From Dryomyza anilis (taxonomy: Eukaryota > Arthropoda > Insecta > Diptera > Dryomyzidae), in NCBI GenBank assembly GCA_951804985.1, contig OX638134.1:79091679-79155678 (forward strand): 64,000 nucleotides of DNA, written 5' to 3'. The position numbers were made by a program, and so were the translations under genes. Of this stretch, positions 1 through 10,811 are shown piece by piece. The notes beneath the pieces are model-generated. The model ran no database searches and was not told the DNA's origin. It saw only the letters and a program-made list of their open reading frames with translations. How positions within the stretch are numbered: the first letter of the stretch is position 1; every line of letters starts with the position of its first letter.

Positions 1-201
1 GATGATAATAATGATGTCGGCAATGATGACAACGATGAGGCAACTCAACTCAACTCGACGCAATGCAACGCATACCGCAAGAGAAGGAAGAAATGCTTTT
101 GTTGCCGCTGCACCTTGTTTCATTTGGCGCCGCTTTTGGCTGAGCAACAATTGCCGGCGTTGGCAGCGTTGCATTGAACTAAATGCGTGCTGCCAGATCG
201 A
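1..201. other. Upstream flank of the secreted-protein gene
   Basis: This is mixed-composition DNA with short CAACTCAACTC and GATGATAAT-like runs, clearly less AT-rich than the rest of the window. The open frame crossing it has no start context or composition suggesting a gene, so I read it as promoter-proximal sequence. Confidence 0.5.
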
Positions 202-208
202 TATAAAA
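202..208 (+). promoter_or_regulatory. TATA box of the secreted-protein gene
   Basis: TATAAAA sits in a GC-richer context about 270 bp before the start codon. It would place transcription initiation near 230-236 and give a 5' UTR of about 240 nt, the second half of which is very AT-rich. No clear initiator motif is seen, so the start site is inferred only from TATA spacing. Confidence 0.5.
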
Positions 209-474
209 ACCAGGCGAACACAAAGTGTGGCAAGTACACGAACGGCGAGTGGCACAGCGTGCGGTTTACAAGTGGCAGCAAAAGAAATATTTCATTTTTT
301 ACAAAATATAAATTTAAAATATATAAAAAATATTAAAATAAAATATATTTTGAACAAAATAATATATTTTATAATAAAAAACATAGTATTTTGAAAACAA
401 TAAAAAACTAAAATAAAGTCCTAAATTTTGTGCAAATTGAATTTTTGTGTATTACTAAAATACCCAACGTCATC

Positions 475-1914
475 ATGCAATCGCCTTTGACGTCGCTGCT
501 TTGGTGTGGCATCTGCTGCGCTGCCCTGAGCTGCGTCGCCGCGCAGTTCATTTACGACTCAGTGCCGCCGGCGCACTTTGCTGCCGCCTATCAAAACTTT
601 CAGCAGGCAGAGCCGAAGCAAATGCAGGTCCGAACGCCGTACGGACTGCCGACGCATGAAATCGATCGGCAACAACGTTCGCTCTATGGCGGCGGCGGTT
701 GGAATGGTGGTGGTGGCGGTCATGGCGGTTGGAATGGTGGTGGCGGTCACGGTGGCTATGGATTCGGTCTAGGGAACATTGGCAAAAATGATCTAGTCGC
801 TCTTTTGGAAGCCTTTAAAGAGGTTTCTGCTTCAGCGCCAGCACCTGCACCCGAACCGGAGCCCGAGCCAGAGCCCGAAGAAGAACCCGAACCAGAGTCG
901 GAAGAAGCACCGGCTCCAGCGCCTGCTCCCGCACCAGAGGCACCAGCGGCACCGGGTGGCGTGCCATTGACCGTTTCATTGCCCGCTTTTGTGCCGATTC
1001 AATTGTCGGCCATGTATACGGCACCTGTGCCGTTAGCACCAGCTCCAGGTGGTGGCGCTGCAGCTGGAGGCGGCGGCGGCGGTGGAGGAGGAGGTGGAGG
1101 TGATGAGCCAGCACCCGAGGAGGAAGGTGGCGATGAGGAAGAGGAGGAGGATTTACCGCACCATAAGCTGCGTCTGCAACCATTCTACCGGTCGTATAGT
1201 CGCAGCGGCTTCAGATCGTCGCCGCGCAAGGTCAAATCGACGCGCAGCAAATCGTCTAAAACAAGGTATTGAAATAGTTAATTTTTTTATTAAAATTATA
1301 TATATTAAAAAAATATTTTCAAACAAAAAAATATTCTATGAAAAAACTATTTTTCGATAAATAAAAAAAAATATATATATTTTCAATAATTTTTATATTT
1401 TTAAAATTTTATTTTTAAATATACACATTTCTTCAATTTATATTATTTTTTACAATTCACAATAATTCATCTGACTTATTTCTTTCTCATTTCAGAAATT
1501 TCAAATCTGTACGACCACGGTAAGTCTCCTCAACCATTCAGAAAACACGCCTGATTTTCAATATTTTTATATTTATTTTGAAAATAGGAAATGTTTCTGT
1601 TCTCATAATTGAATATTTTTGTTCTTATACTTTTTATTTGTTAAATATTTTTACAAAAATTATTTGTCCAATTTTTATTTTATCAACCATTTTTTCTCGA
1701 TCATTCCATAAAGCTCTCTGACCAACTTTCAATATGCCCACTCCGAACCAAGGCAAGTGTTTGATTTTCTTACTATGTTCGCAAAGAATTCAATAATATT
1801 TTTTATTTAATTTCTCACAGAGTTTATAACGCTCCACCGCCGCCGTTTCTGTCACGCATGCCGGCTCATCTGAAAATCGTGCCATCTTCTCAGTTACTCA
1901 GCAATTGGAACTGA
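475..1914 (+). CDS. Secreted Gly/Pro/Glu-rich protein, four coding exons
   Basis: The coding exons read 475-1265, 1496-1519, 1714-1752 and 1821-1914 (948 nt, 315 residues plus stop). I chose the ATG at 475 because it opens directly onto a signal peptide (hydrophobic LTSLLWCGICCAALSCVAA, likely cleavage before QF); the upstream in-frame region lacks an ATG. After the signal come a short conserved-looking stretch, a Gly-rich segment with GGWNGGGGHGG repeats, an acidic Pro-Glu/Pro-Ala segment, a second Gly run, an acidic run (EEEEED) and a basic Ser/Arg/Lys tail ending LLSNWN. All three introns are phase 2; the first two are GT-AG and the third is GC-AG (AG|GCAAGT). Composition resembles cuticle, eggshell or other extracellular matrix proteins, but no chitin-binding (R&R) or other named domain is visible, so the function is unknown. 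The reading frame stays open across all four joins, which strongly supports the model. Confidence 0.82.
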
Positions 1915-1938
1915 ATTCGTAGCGGTCCTGTTGCCAAT

Positions 1939-2020
1939 GCAGATGTCTTTTAGATGTCTTTTAGATGTCTTTTTAATGTCTTTTAGATGTCTTTTAGATA
2001 TTTCGCAGATGTCTTTCAGA
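1939..2020 (+). repeat. 11-bp tandem repeat AGATGTCTTTT in the 3' UTR
   Basis: About seven imperfect copies of AGATGTCTTTT begin 25 nt after the stop codon of the secreted-protein gene. They lie before the poly(A) signal, so they would be transcribed in the 3' UTR. Confidence 0.75.
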
Positions 2021-2220
2021 CTCGAAAGTCTTCCAGAATCATATATGGACTCTTTGCATATTTAAGACAAGCATCTGACAAACATATTTACCTCCTGTCA
2101 TAACTACATTTTAATCGTATTTCATCTTTCATTTAGCATTTTACTAAACAATTTCATTACATGACTAAATAACTAAATATATTTGTTATAAAATGTAAAA
2201 TTACTACGTTTATACTTATA

Positions 2221-2226
2221 AATAAA
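2221..2226 (+). promoter_or_regulatory. Candidate poly(A) signal AATAAA
   Basis: This AATAAA lies about 310 nt after the stop codon of the secreted-protein gene, followed by T-rich sequence. Nearby AT-rich DNA makes chance matches common, so the assignment is tentative. Confidence 0.45.
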
Positions 2227-2304
2227 AATATTTCTTGAAAATCATTTATATTTTTTTTTGATTATTATTTGTTAGAAATAGTAAGAAAAACTAAAAATAA
2301 TAGA

Positions 2305-5275
2305 AATTCAATTTATCACTAAAGGTCTAATATTCATTAAAAATTATATTTTTCACTATAAATTCGATGTTTCATTAAAAATTAAATTTTTTTATTAAGA
2401 ATTAAAATTTTCACTAAAATGCAAATTTCCACTAAATTCAAATTTTCGCTAAAAATGCACTTTAAATTCAAATTTTCACTAGAATTGAATTTTTCACTAA
2501 AAATTCAATTTTTCAATGAAAATACCAATTTTCACTATAAATTCGATGTTTCACTAAAAATTCAAATTTTCACTAAAAATTCAAATTTTCACTAAAAATT
2601 CAAATTTTCACTAAAAATTCCATTTTTCACTAAAATTTAATTTTTCACTAAAAATTAAAATTTTCACTAAAAATTCAATTTTTCACTAAAAATTTAATTT
2701 TTCACTAAAAATTCAAATATTCTCTAAAAATTCAATTTTCCACTAAAAAATTCAAATTTTCACTAAAATTCAAATTTTCACTAAAAATTCAATTTTTCAC
2801 TAAATTTAATTTTTCACTAAAAATTTAATTTTTCACTAAAAATTTAATTTTTCACTAAAAATTTAATTTTTCACTAAAAATTTAATTTTTCACTAAAAAT
2901 TTAATTTTTCACTAAAAATTTAATTTTTCACTAAAAATTTAATTTTTCACTAAAAATTTAATTTTTCACTAAAAATTTAATTTTTCACTAAAAATTTAAT
3001 TTTTCACTAAAAATTCAAATTTTCCACTAAAAATTCAATTTTTCACTAAAAATTTAATTTTTCACTAAAAATTTAATTTTTCACTAAAAATTTAATTTTT
3101 CACTAAAAATTTAATTTTTCACTAAAAATTAATTTTTCACTAAAAAATTAATTTTTCACTAAAAATTTAATTTTTCACTAAAAATTCAATTTTTCACTAA
3201 AAATTTAATTTTTCACTAAAAATTCAAATTTTCACTAAAAATTCAAATTTTCACTAAAAATTCAAATTTTCACTAAAAATTCAAATTTTCACAAAAAATT
3301 CAAATTTTCACAAAAAATTCAAATTTTCACTAAAAATTCAATTTTCCTCTAAAAATTCAATTTTCCTCTAAAAATTCAATTTTTCACTAAAATTCAAATT
3401 TTCACTAAAAATTCAATTTTTCACTAAAAATTCAAATTTTCACTAAAAATTCAAATTTTCACTAAAAATTCCATTTTTCACTAAAATTTAATTTTTCACT
3501 AAAAATTAAAATTTTCACTAAAAATTCAATTTTTCACTAAAAATTTAATTTTTCACTAAAAATTCAAATATTCTCTAAAAATTCAATTTTCCACTAAAAA
3601 ATTCAAATTTTCACTAAAATTCAAATTTTCACTAAAAATTCAATTTTTCACTAAATTTAATTTTTCACTAAAAATTTAATTTTTCACTAAAAATTTAATT
3701 TTTCACTAAAAATTTAATTTTTCACTAAAAATTTAATTTTTCACTAAAAATTTAATTTTTCACTAAAAATTTAATTTTTCACTAAAAATTTAATTTTTCA
3801 CTAAAAATTTAATTTTTCACTAAAAATTTAATTTTTCACTAAAAATTCAAATTTTCCACTAAAAATTCAATTTTTCACTAAAAATTTAATTTTTCACTAA
3901 AAATTTAATTTTTCACTAAAAATTTAATTTTTCACTAAAAATTTAATTTTTCACTAAAAATTTAATTTTTCACTAAAAATTTAATTTTTCACTAAAAATT
4001 AATTTTTCACTAAAAAATTAATTTTTCACTAAAAATTTAATTTTTCACTAAAAATTCAAATTTTCACTAAAAATTCAATTTTTCACTAAAAATTTAATTT
4101 TTCACTAAAAATTCAAATTTTCACTAAAAATTCAAATTTTCACTAAAAATTCAAATTTTCACTAAAAATTCAAATTTTCACAAAAAATTCAAATTTTCAC
4201 TAAAAATTCAAATTTTCACTAAAAATTCAATTTTCCTCTAAAAATTCAATTTTTCACTATAATTCAAATTTTCACTAAAAATTCAATTTTTCACTAAAAA
4301 TTTAATTTTTCACTAAAAATTTAATTTTTCACTAAAAATTTAATTTTTCACTAAAAATTTAATTTTTCACTAAAAATTTAATTTTTCACTAAAAATTTAA
4401 TTTTTCACTAAAAATTTAATTTTTCACTAAAAATTTAATTTTTCACTAAAAATTTAATTTTTCCCTAAAAATTCAAATTTTCACTAAAAATTCAATTTTC
4501 ACTATAAATTCAATTTTACACTAAAAATTTAATTTTTCACTAAAAATTCAATTTTTCACTAAAAATTAATTTTTCACAAAAAAATTAATTTTTCACTAAA
4601 AATTTAATTTTTCACTAAAAATTCAAATTTTCACTAAAAATTCAATTTTTCATTAAAAATTTAATTTTTCACTAAAAATTTAATTTTTCACTAAAAATTC
4701 AATTTTTCACTAAAAATTCAATTTTTCACTAACAATTCAATTTTTCACTAACAATTCAATTTTTAACTAAAAATTCAATTTTGCACTTAAAATTCAAATT
4801 TTCACTAAAAATTTTATTTTTCACTATAAATTCAATTTTTCACTAAAAATTCAATTCTTCATTAAAAAAAATCAAATTTTCACTAAAAATTCAATTTTTC
4901 ACTTAAAATTCAAATTTGCACTCAAAAATCAAATTTTCACTTAAAATTCAAATTTTCACTAAAAATTAAATTTTTCACTAAAATTTCAATTTTTCACTAA
5001 AAATTCAATGGTTCACTAAAAATTAAAATTCTCACTAAAAAAATCAATTTTTCACTCTAAAACCAATTTTGCACTAAAAATTCAATTTTTCACTAAAAAA
5101 TTCAATTTTTCACTAAAAATTCAATTTTTCACAAAAAATTAAAATTTTCATTCTTCAATTTTTACTAAAAATCCAGTTTGCACCAAAAATTCAATTTTTT
5201 GGATAAAAAATTAATTTTTTCATTAAAAATTCAATTTATAACTAAAAATTCAATTCTTCATTATATATTCAAAAA
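2305..5275 (+). repeat. 19-bp minisatellite array 1 (TTCACTAAAAATTYAATTT)
   Basis: About 150 units of TTCACTAAAAATTYAATTT run head to tail; the variant with T in place of C (ATTTAATTT) dominates the middle. A higher-order repeat is visible: landmarks at 2620 and 2714 recur at 3471 and 3565, both exactly 851 bp away. The units decay toward both edges, as expected when an array is homogenised from its centre. Confidence 0.95.
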
Positions 5276-7175
5276 GTTGAAATTTAAGTTTTTTTAAAAT
5301 GTAAATTTTTCAATCGAAAATTTTGTCTTCAATTCTTTATTAGAAATTAAATATTTTTCTTCTAACTAAATTTTGAAAAATTAAATTTGTTTTATGTTAG
5401 CCGCATTTAAATGACAAGGAAATTAAATATAATTTCAGTTTCTCATAAACATTGAAAAATATAAAAACACGAATTCGCCACATCATTAATCATATTTAAA
5501 AAACAAAAAAATAAACATACCAAAAACCTTTCACCATTAATATTTCGTTAGATTCTGCATGTTTTATAAGTAGCTAAATATAAACAGTTCAATATAAATG
5601 ATGACCCAAACACATTTCTAATGGCAATAACACGTAGTACATGACCGGAACAAGCGCTATCCACATTTAGACGCAACTTTCATCAAATGAAGCGACACCC
5701 ATCGAGTTCTCCTTACCCACTGAATTTAGTACCATGCTCAAAATAACCGAGTTGTTGAAGCATTAAGCACAATAACCAACAGTAAAACGACTGACTACTC
5801 AATAAATCATCAGCTAAAACATAGAACAATACATAATCGAAAGGCAGACAGACCAACCCACCGACCGACCGATCTAAGACAACATCAGTTGGTTCTGAGA
5901 AAACCTTTGGTCCATTTGGATTTGCAATATGCGTGATTAATCGTCAATGTCAACTATGTTGTACGAATAGCGAATACATTTTCAAGTTGTCTGTAGGGAA
6001 AACAATAAAAAATATTTGGTCATCATCATTTTTCCAACATAACAAGTCACCGAATGTACACACAGAGGAGCTTGTGTCAGAGTTATGTCAGAGAAAAGAC
6101 AGCGATATGGTAGAATTAGAACAGAGATAAGATTGAGTTGCGACAGATACGCTATGGCACCACTACAAAGCATTCGTCATAATCCAGAGATGCTGGTCCA
6201 AATGCTTTGTATAAATTTATGATAATGCTTTTGGTAATGTTTCGGATACGTGGATGGTATGATGTGAAACTTTTGTATTGAAACATCGGAATGTCTAGAA
6301 AATAAACTGTTAGATTATTCATTTATTTTTTTTGGGATAAACAAATTTTTAAATACTCAGTATTTGCTTTAATTTGAGTATTTGATTTTTAGGTATTTTA
6401 TGAACTGCAATGAATTCATTTTAATAGTTTTTTTATTACTACCAGTGTTGGACAGTTTATTAAAATTCAACTGCTCAAAATATAAATATGAATAGAATTA
6501 AATATGTATTAGGTAATACATATTAAATCATTTTATAATATATATCAAACTTTAAACTTGCTTAAAAACTTTATCTAAATTTTGTCTTGACAATTTCTAG
6601 TTATCGATACAATTACAATCGAATTTGTAGCAGTTATTCCACAACCACTTATCTGAAGCCGAAATTTAGCTTGGGCTACGGTTGTCAAATGATTTATCAT
6701 ACGAAATACATAGGAATAATCTCAAAATCCCCACCAATTCTCCACGATTCTCACAAATTCCCACCATACCACTGCCTTTTATTTGTGTGGCAGATATCCC
6801 ACGACTGAGAACTTTTTTCCCACACGTAAAAAATTTCCCTAATGTCAGAAATATTTTCCCGCATGAACATAAAATTCCCATAAGCTGTATATTTTTTTTG
6901 CAAAAGCAGTAACTATGGATTGTGTTTATTTTGAAGTACCCAAACGAAATTTTAAAGAATTTGTCGATTTATATATTTTATAATAGGACCAAAATATTAT
7001 TATTTTTGATAAATGTCATGCTATCTAGATCAATATCGGAAGATTTTTTATATTTTTGATAAACCAATTTTATCGATATATAATATCGTCACTAACATAC
7101 CAAAGGGGCGAATGTGCATTTTTAAAAATGTGAAGAAATCAAATTAATAAGTTTGAAATGCTTTAAAAATTAGTA
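5276..7175. other. Non-coding AT-rich interval
   Basis: No gene is supported. The stretch at about 5560-5930 is less AT-rich, contains a short ACCGACCGACCG run and looks low-copy; it could be regulatory. The rest is AT-rich with scattered weak repeats. Short open frames here have no start context, domains or coding composition. Confidence 0.5.
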
Positions 7176-7462
7176 AAAATAATAATAGTTTGGCACTACA
7201 GTCCTATAAAAACTTAGGCCGAGCTCTCTCACCATTTTGAGGTGTGCGTGTTATATTTGTACTCAAAGTGGTGGGACCTACAGTTTATTGTCGAATCCGA
7301 ACGGCGGGTGAGCGCTATTCATAGGCAATGTTTTACTCTCGTAGGTTTGCCATTTACTGCCGAGAGGTAGCGCGGTATAAAAAAGATGTTGTTAGCCCCA
7401 GTCCAGGCTTGAACCGGCGACCTTTCGGCTCGCAGTCCAACGCACTACTGAATTACAACTTA
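7176..7462 (-). mobile_element. tRNA-derived SINE, family A, copy 1
   Basis: On the minus strand the head (about 7394-7452) reads as a tRNA-like box B (GGTTCAAGCCTGG) preceded by a degenerate D-arm region. It is followed by a body holding GTTTGCCATTTACTGCCGAG (as read on the plus strand) and an ATT-rich tail at 7176-7186. The body matches the copy at 14219-14524 in the opposite orientation over nearly its whole length. The 5' tip is diverged (TTCAGTAGTGCG instead of CTCAGTGGTTAGTGCG). Confidence 0.85.
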
Positions 7463-7488
7463 CTGAATTATAAATAAGGATTTTGTGT

Positions 7489-8655
7489 GGGTCTGGTACG
7501 ATAAGTCGAAATTTAAAATATCGGAACTAAAAGTCCGAAGACAAAAATGTAGAAAATAAAAATGCCGAAACCTGAAAATGTCGAAAACAAAAATGTCGAA
7601 GACAAAAATGTAGAAAATAAAAATGCCGAAACCTGAAAATGTCGAAAACAAAAATGTCGAAAACAAAAATGTCGAAAAAAATGTTGAAAACTAAAATGTT
7701 GAAAAACAAAATGTCGAAAACTAAAAATGTTGAAATTTAATATGACGAAATCATTTTTTGCCGAAAAAATGATGGAAAATGTCGAAAAAATTTCGAAGAT
7801 AAAGATATTAGAAAATAAGGAATTCTGATTTTTATCTACTCTAGGATTCATGCGGAGATTTTTAAATATGCTGCCTTCAAAATAGCATCTTGGAATTTAG
7901 CATCAACACTTATAAAAAATCAACAAAAATTTTGATTTTTTTTTAAATACTTTTTCGAAGTTCAAGGATAACGACCATTGGTCATATGTTCATGTTAAAA
8001 AGAATTTTCCAGAAGATTGTTTTATTAGTTTTAAAACGAAACATTATCACAGTCTGTAGCATCAAGGGATATTTCAATAGGAACCACCATACAAAAGTTA
8101 TCATTGATAATTTTTATACCCTACACTAAGAGTGAAAGGGTATATTCAGTTTGGTACGCCGTTTGTAACACCCAGAAGGAAGCATCTCCGGTATGGAAAA
8201 GTATATATATTCTTGATCAGCATGACTTCCTGAGTCGATTTAGCCCATGTGATCTAACCTTCCCAACTGGTTTTAACTTTGGACTGTATATCTGGAAAAA
8301 GTGATATCTTTGGAAATAGTGGTCGGAAAAAATGGTGAATGCAGATATTGATACCCTTTATCAGTTTTCCAAAATATCATTGAAATCGAAGAGAGTGAGT
8401 TGTAATTCCTACGAGATTTGGTGTGGACTTGCTCATATTGGATTTGAAATTTGTATTTCAACATTTTGATATTTCGGCATTTTAATTTTCAACATTTTTT
8501 GATCCTATAAAAAAATGTTTTTGTATTTATATTTTAAAAAATTTGTCGACATTTTCTAGCTTTAAAATATTTTTCGACATTTTGTGATTCGGCCAAATAT
8601 TGTTTCGGCTTTTATAATTTCGACATTATTTTTTTCGATATTTCGTACGGATCCC
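7489..8655 (+). mobile_element. GGG-ended fold-back element with TGTCGAAAA arrays, copy 1
   Basis: This 1167-bp element begins GGGTCTGGTACGATAAGTC and ends, read inward from the right, GGGATCCGTACGAAATATC. It is flanked by a perfect 8-bp direct repeat, TTTTGTGT, at 7481-7488 and 8656-8663. Both ends carry degenerate tandem repeats of TGTCGAAAA/AATGTCGAAAAC (7505-7800 and, inverted, 8465-8650). No transposase frame is present, so it is non-autonomous. A second copy lies inverted at 28583-29608. A deleted DINE-1-like fragment (8111-8277) is nested inside. Confidence 0.88.
8111..8277 (+). mobile_element. DINE-1-like element, internally deleted copy
   Basis: It starts TTTTATACCCTACACTAAG with a short hairpin (ACCCT...AGGGT), continues through the TTCTTGATCAGCATGA block, then jumps directly to the family's other end, CCTTCCCAACTGGTTTTAA. 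Compared with 34895-35330 the middle is missing, so this is a deletion derivative. Orientation is by convention with the TATACCC end first. Confidence 0.8.
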
Positions 8656-8672
8656 TTTTGTGTGACTATATC

Positions 8673-8976
8673 CTGACCAAAACGCAAATATTTTAGTTTT
8701 TTTGGCATAACTTTTCATGGGTACAAGATAAAATAGCAGTATGAAGCAATTAATTGTTTGCTTTTAAAGCACCTATCGATGGGCATCATTATTTTAAAAT
8801 AGTTTTTTGAATTTTTATTATTTTCAAGAAAATGGTTGGGCAAATTATTTTTAAGTAATGATGCCAATCAATAGGTGCTTTAAAAACAAACAATTAATTG
8901 CTTCATACCACTATTTTATCTTGAACCAATAAAAAGATATGGCAAAAAAAGGAAAAGATTTGCCCTTTTGGCATGA
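8673..8976. repeat. Long inverted repeat, about 120-bp arms
   Basis: Arms at about 8673-8796 and 8851-8976 are complementary with roughly 85-90% identity (for example AAGCAATTAATTGTTTG in the left arm and its complement in the right), separated by about 55 bp. It begins only about 10 bp after the TSD of the GGG-ended element. It looks like a fold-back insertion, but no TSD is evident. Confidence 0.8.
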
Positions 8977-10725
8977 CAAGATTTTCAATTTTTCAAATTC
9001 GCCCTTTTCGGTTTTGTCTTTTGTGGCTGGAAATATCAAACAAATTTACACACGATTTTGGCACAGTATACTTGAGGAAAAACTATATTCAATAAACACG
9101 CAAATGTCAAAATTAAACATTCGTCCCGTTGGTATGATAGTGACATATATTCTGAGTTTTTTTTTAGTCTATATTTATCATTATTTTCCGAATACAAAAT
9201 TTTCGTTCAGTTTTCTTTCTTAGGATAAAGGATTCCAAAGATACGGAATATCTTAAATTTTAAACAGAAATATTTCTAAACATTTTTTTTTGCTTATAAC
9301 TTACATAACTTATATGGTTACTTTATATAAACAAAAACAAGCATCACTATGCAGTAAGCGATTTGTTTTTAGTTTTCGCAAATTAATTTTCGTTTGTGAT
9401 AAAGTGTTTGACTCTTCAAAGAGCTACGCAAAAACTCATTAATAGTAGCTTAATATTTATTCTGAAAATTTATTGATAGAAAGGTTTTAAATTATAATTA
9501 ATATAAATTATGTTAATGCTTTAAAGCATATACAATATGGAAATAAGCATAATGATGTTTCAGTTTGAGTACTTGAACGGGTACTTCAAAAATGTGCTTT
9601 CATAAAATTTATATTTTTCATTTAGACAGACATTGAACATTGTAGCCTTGAAATAATGATATAATTTAAAATCTACCTAATTAAAAACGGTGATTTTTGG
9701 ATAAATATGTTTTTAAAATGTACTGAATTGTTTCACAAAAACCATTATAGATCTGATAATGTATGATTTATGAGACAAATATTGGTTATCTATAGGTAAT
9801 AATATTATGATTATATTTTACATATGATGTGATTTTATACATGAGAAATAACATTTTAAAAAATCATAATTAATGTGTTTACGAACTCTCATCGTTCTTT
9901 GTTCTAAGATTGCTAAAAATTTGAGTATTTGAGTATGTGGGAAAAATGTTTCAATTGCTATAAAACTACCTATTACGTGACCGGTACCATTGATACAGAC
10001 TAAGGATAGGATCTTAAAGACCAGTTCTATGATAGATCAGAAGGTCTGCATGAGGATACGGATCGTGTCCATGCTAAACATGTCGCTAGTGAAGCAAAAA
10101 TACTCTAGGTGGCGCCATAGTCACGATACTTATTTGCACGCTGCAACTAATGCGTCTATAATTCGTAGACTGTATTTCGATACTGTATTCATACAAATAC
10201 AGTTTGTCTTCCAAGTTATTATAATGCACGCATGCAAGTGTGGAATCATTAGTGAAAAAATAATGCATGAAGGTGAATGTAAAATAAAATACATATAATG
10301 TAAAATGAAATAACTAAAATTTAAAATCTTTTTATATTACAATAAAAAATAAAAAAAAAATATTTAAATAAAAAAAATATTTTTTTTACTGAATGTACCA
10401 TTGATATAGGTCACAGAACAGAATTTTGAGAACTAGTTCTGTGATAGGTCTAAATGTACCAGTCATATTCTATATATCGTCGTTGTAGAACGAGAAGTCA
10501 CCAAATACATTTTCAAAATGCCAAATATTCATTTACAAAAATCTTTATATATCTATCAATTTTTAATTGATGATCTCAATTTTTGTACCACATGATAAGA
10601 AAATGTAAATCTATCAATTGGTATTACAACTATAAAAAATGCATCAATTACTTTTTATAATATTAATCAACCAACTCGAAATTTAAGTTTTTCATAAAAA
10701 TGCATTTGGTGACTTTTTATTTGAG
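8977..10725. other. Non-coding AT-rich interval with a local duplication
   Basis: No gene is supported. A motif beginning GTACCATTGATA and ending in CTATGATAG/CTGTGATAG occurs at about 9986-10035 and again, diverged, at about 10396-10450, flanking a slightly GC-richer block (10050-10270). The open frame across that block has no recognisable features. Confidence 0.45.
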
Positions 10726-10811
10726 AAAAGTTTCTTGGTAATAAGAAGTTTATATCCTAATTTAGTATATTCAAATTTAGAATATAAACTTCTTATTACC
10801 AAGAAACTTTT
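10726..10811. repeat. Perfect 30-bp hairpin
   Basis: Arms 10726-10755 and 10782-10811 are exact inverted copies, containing TCTTGGTAATAAGAAG and its complement, with a 26-bp spacer. An arm-perfect palindrome this size is either very recent or maintained by cruciform-associated gene conversion. Confidence 0.88.

Noticed and set aside
2..394. 130-codon open frame at the left edge
   Set aside because: It crosses the TATA box and AT-rich 5' UTR of the real gene and has no recognisable features.
559..1360. Additional open frames in other frames over the first exon of the secreted-protein gene
   Set aside because: Shadows of the GC-rich, repetitive coding exon. Only the 475-1265 frame begins with a signal peptide and continues across three splice joins.
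2305..5275. CRISPR-like array of regularly spaced short repeats
   Set aside because: Units abut with no unique spacers, and the host is clearly a eukaryote.
7460..7851. Overlapping minus-strand frames rich in FDIFVF repeats
   Set aside because: They translate the ATGTCGAAAAC subterminal array of the GGG-ended transposon in several frames.
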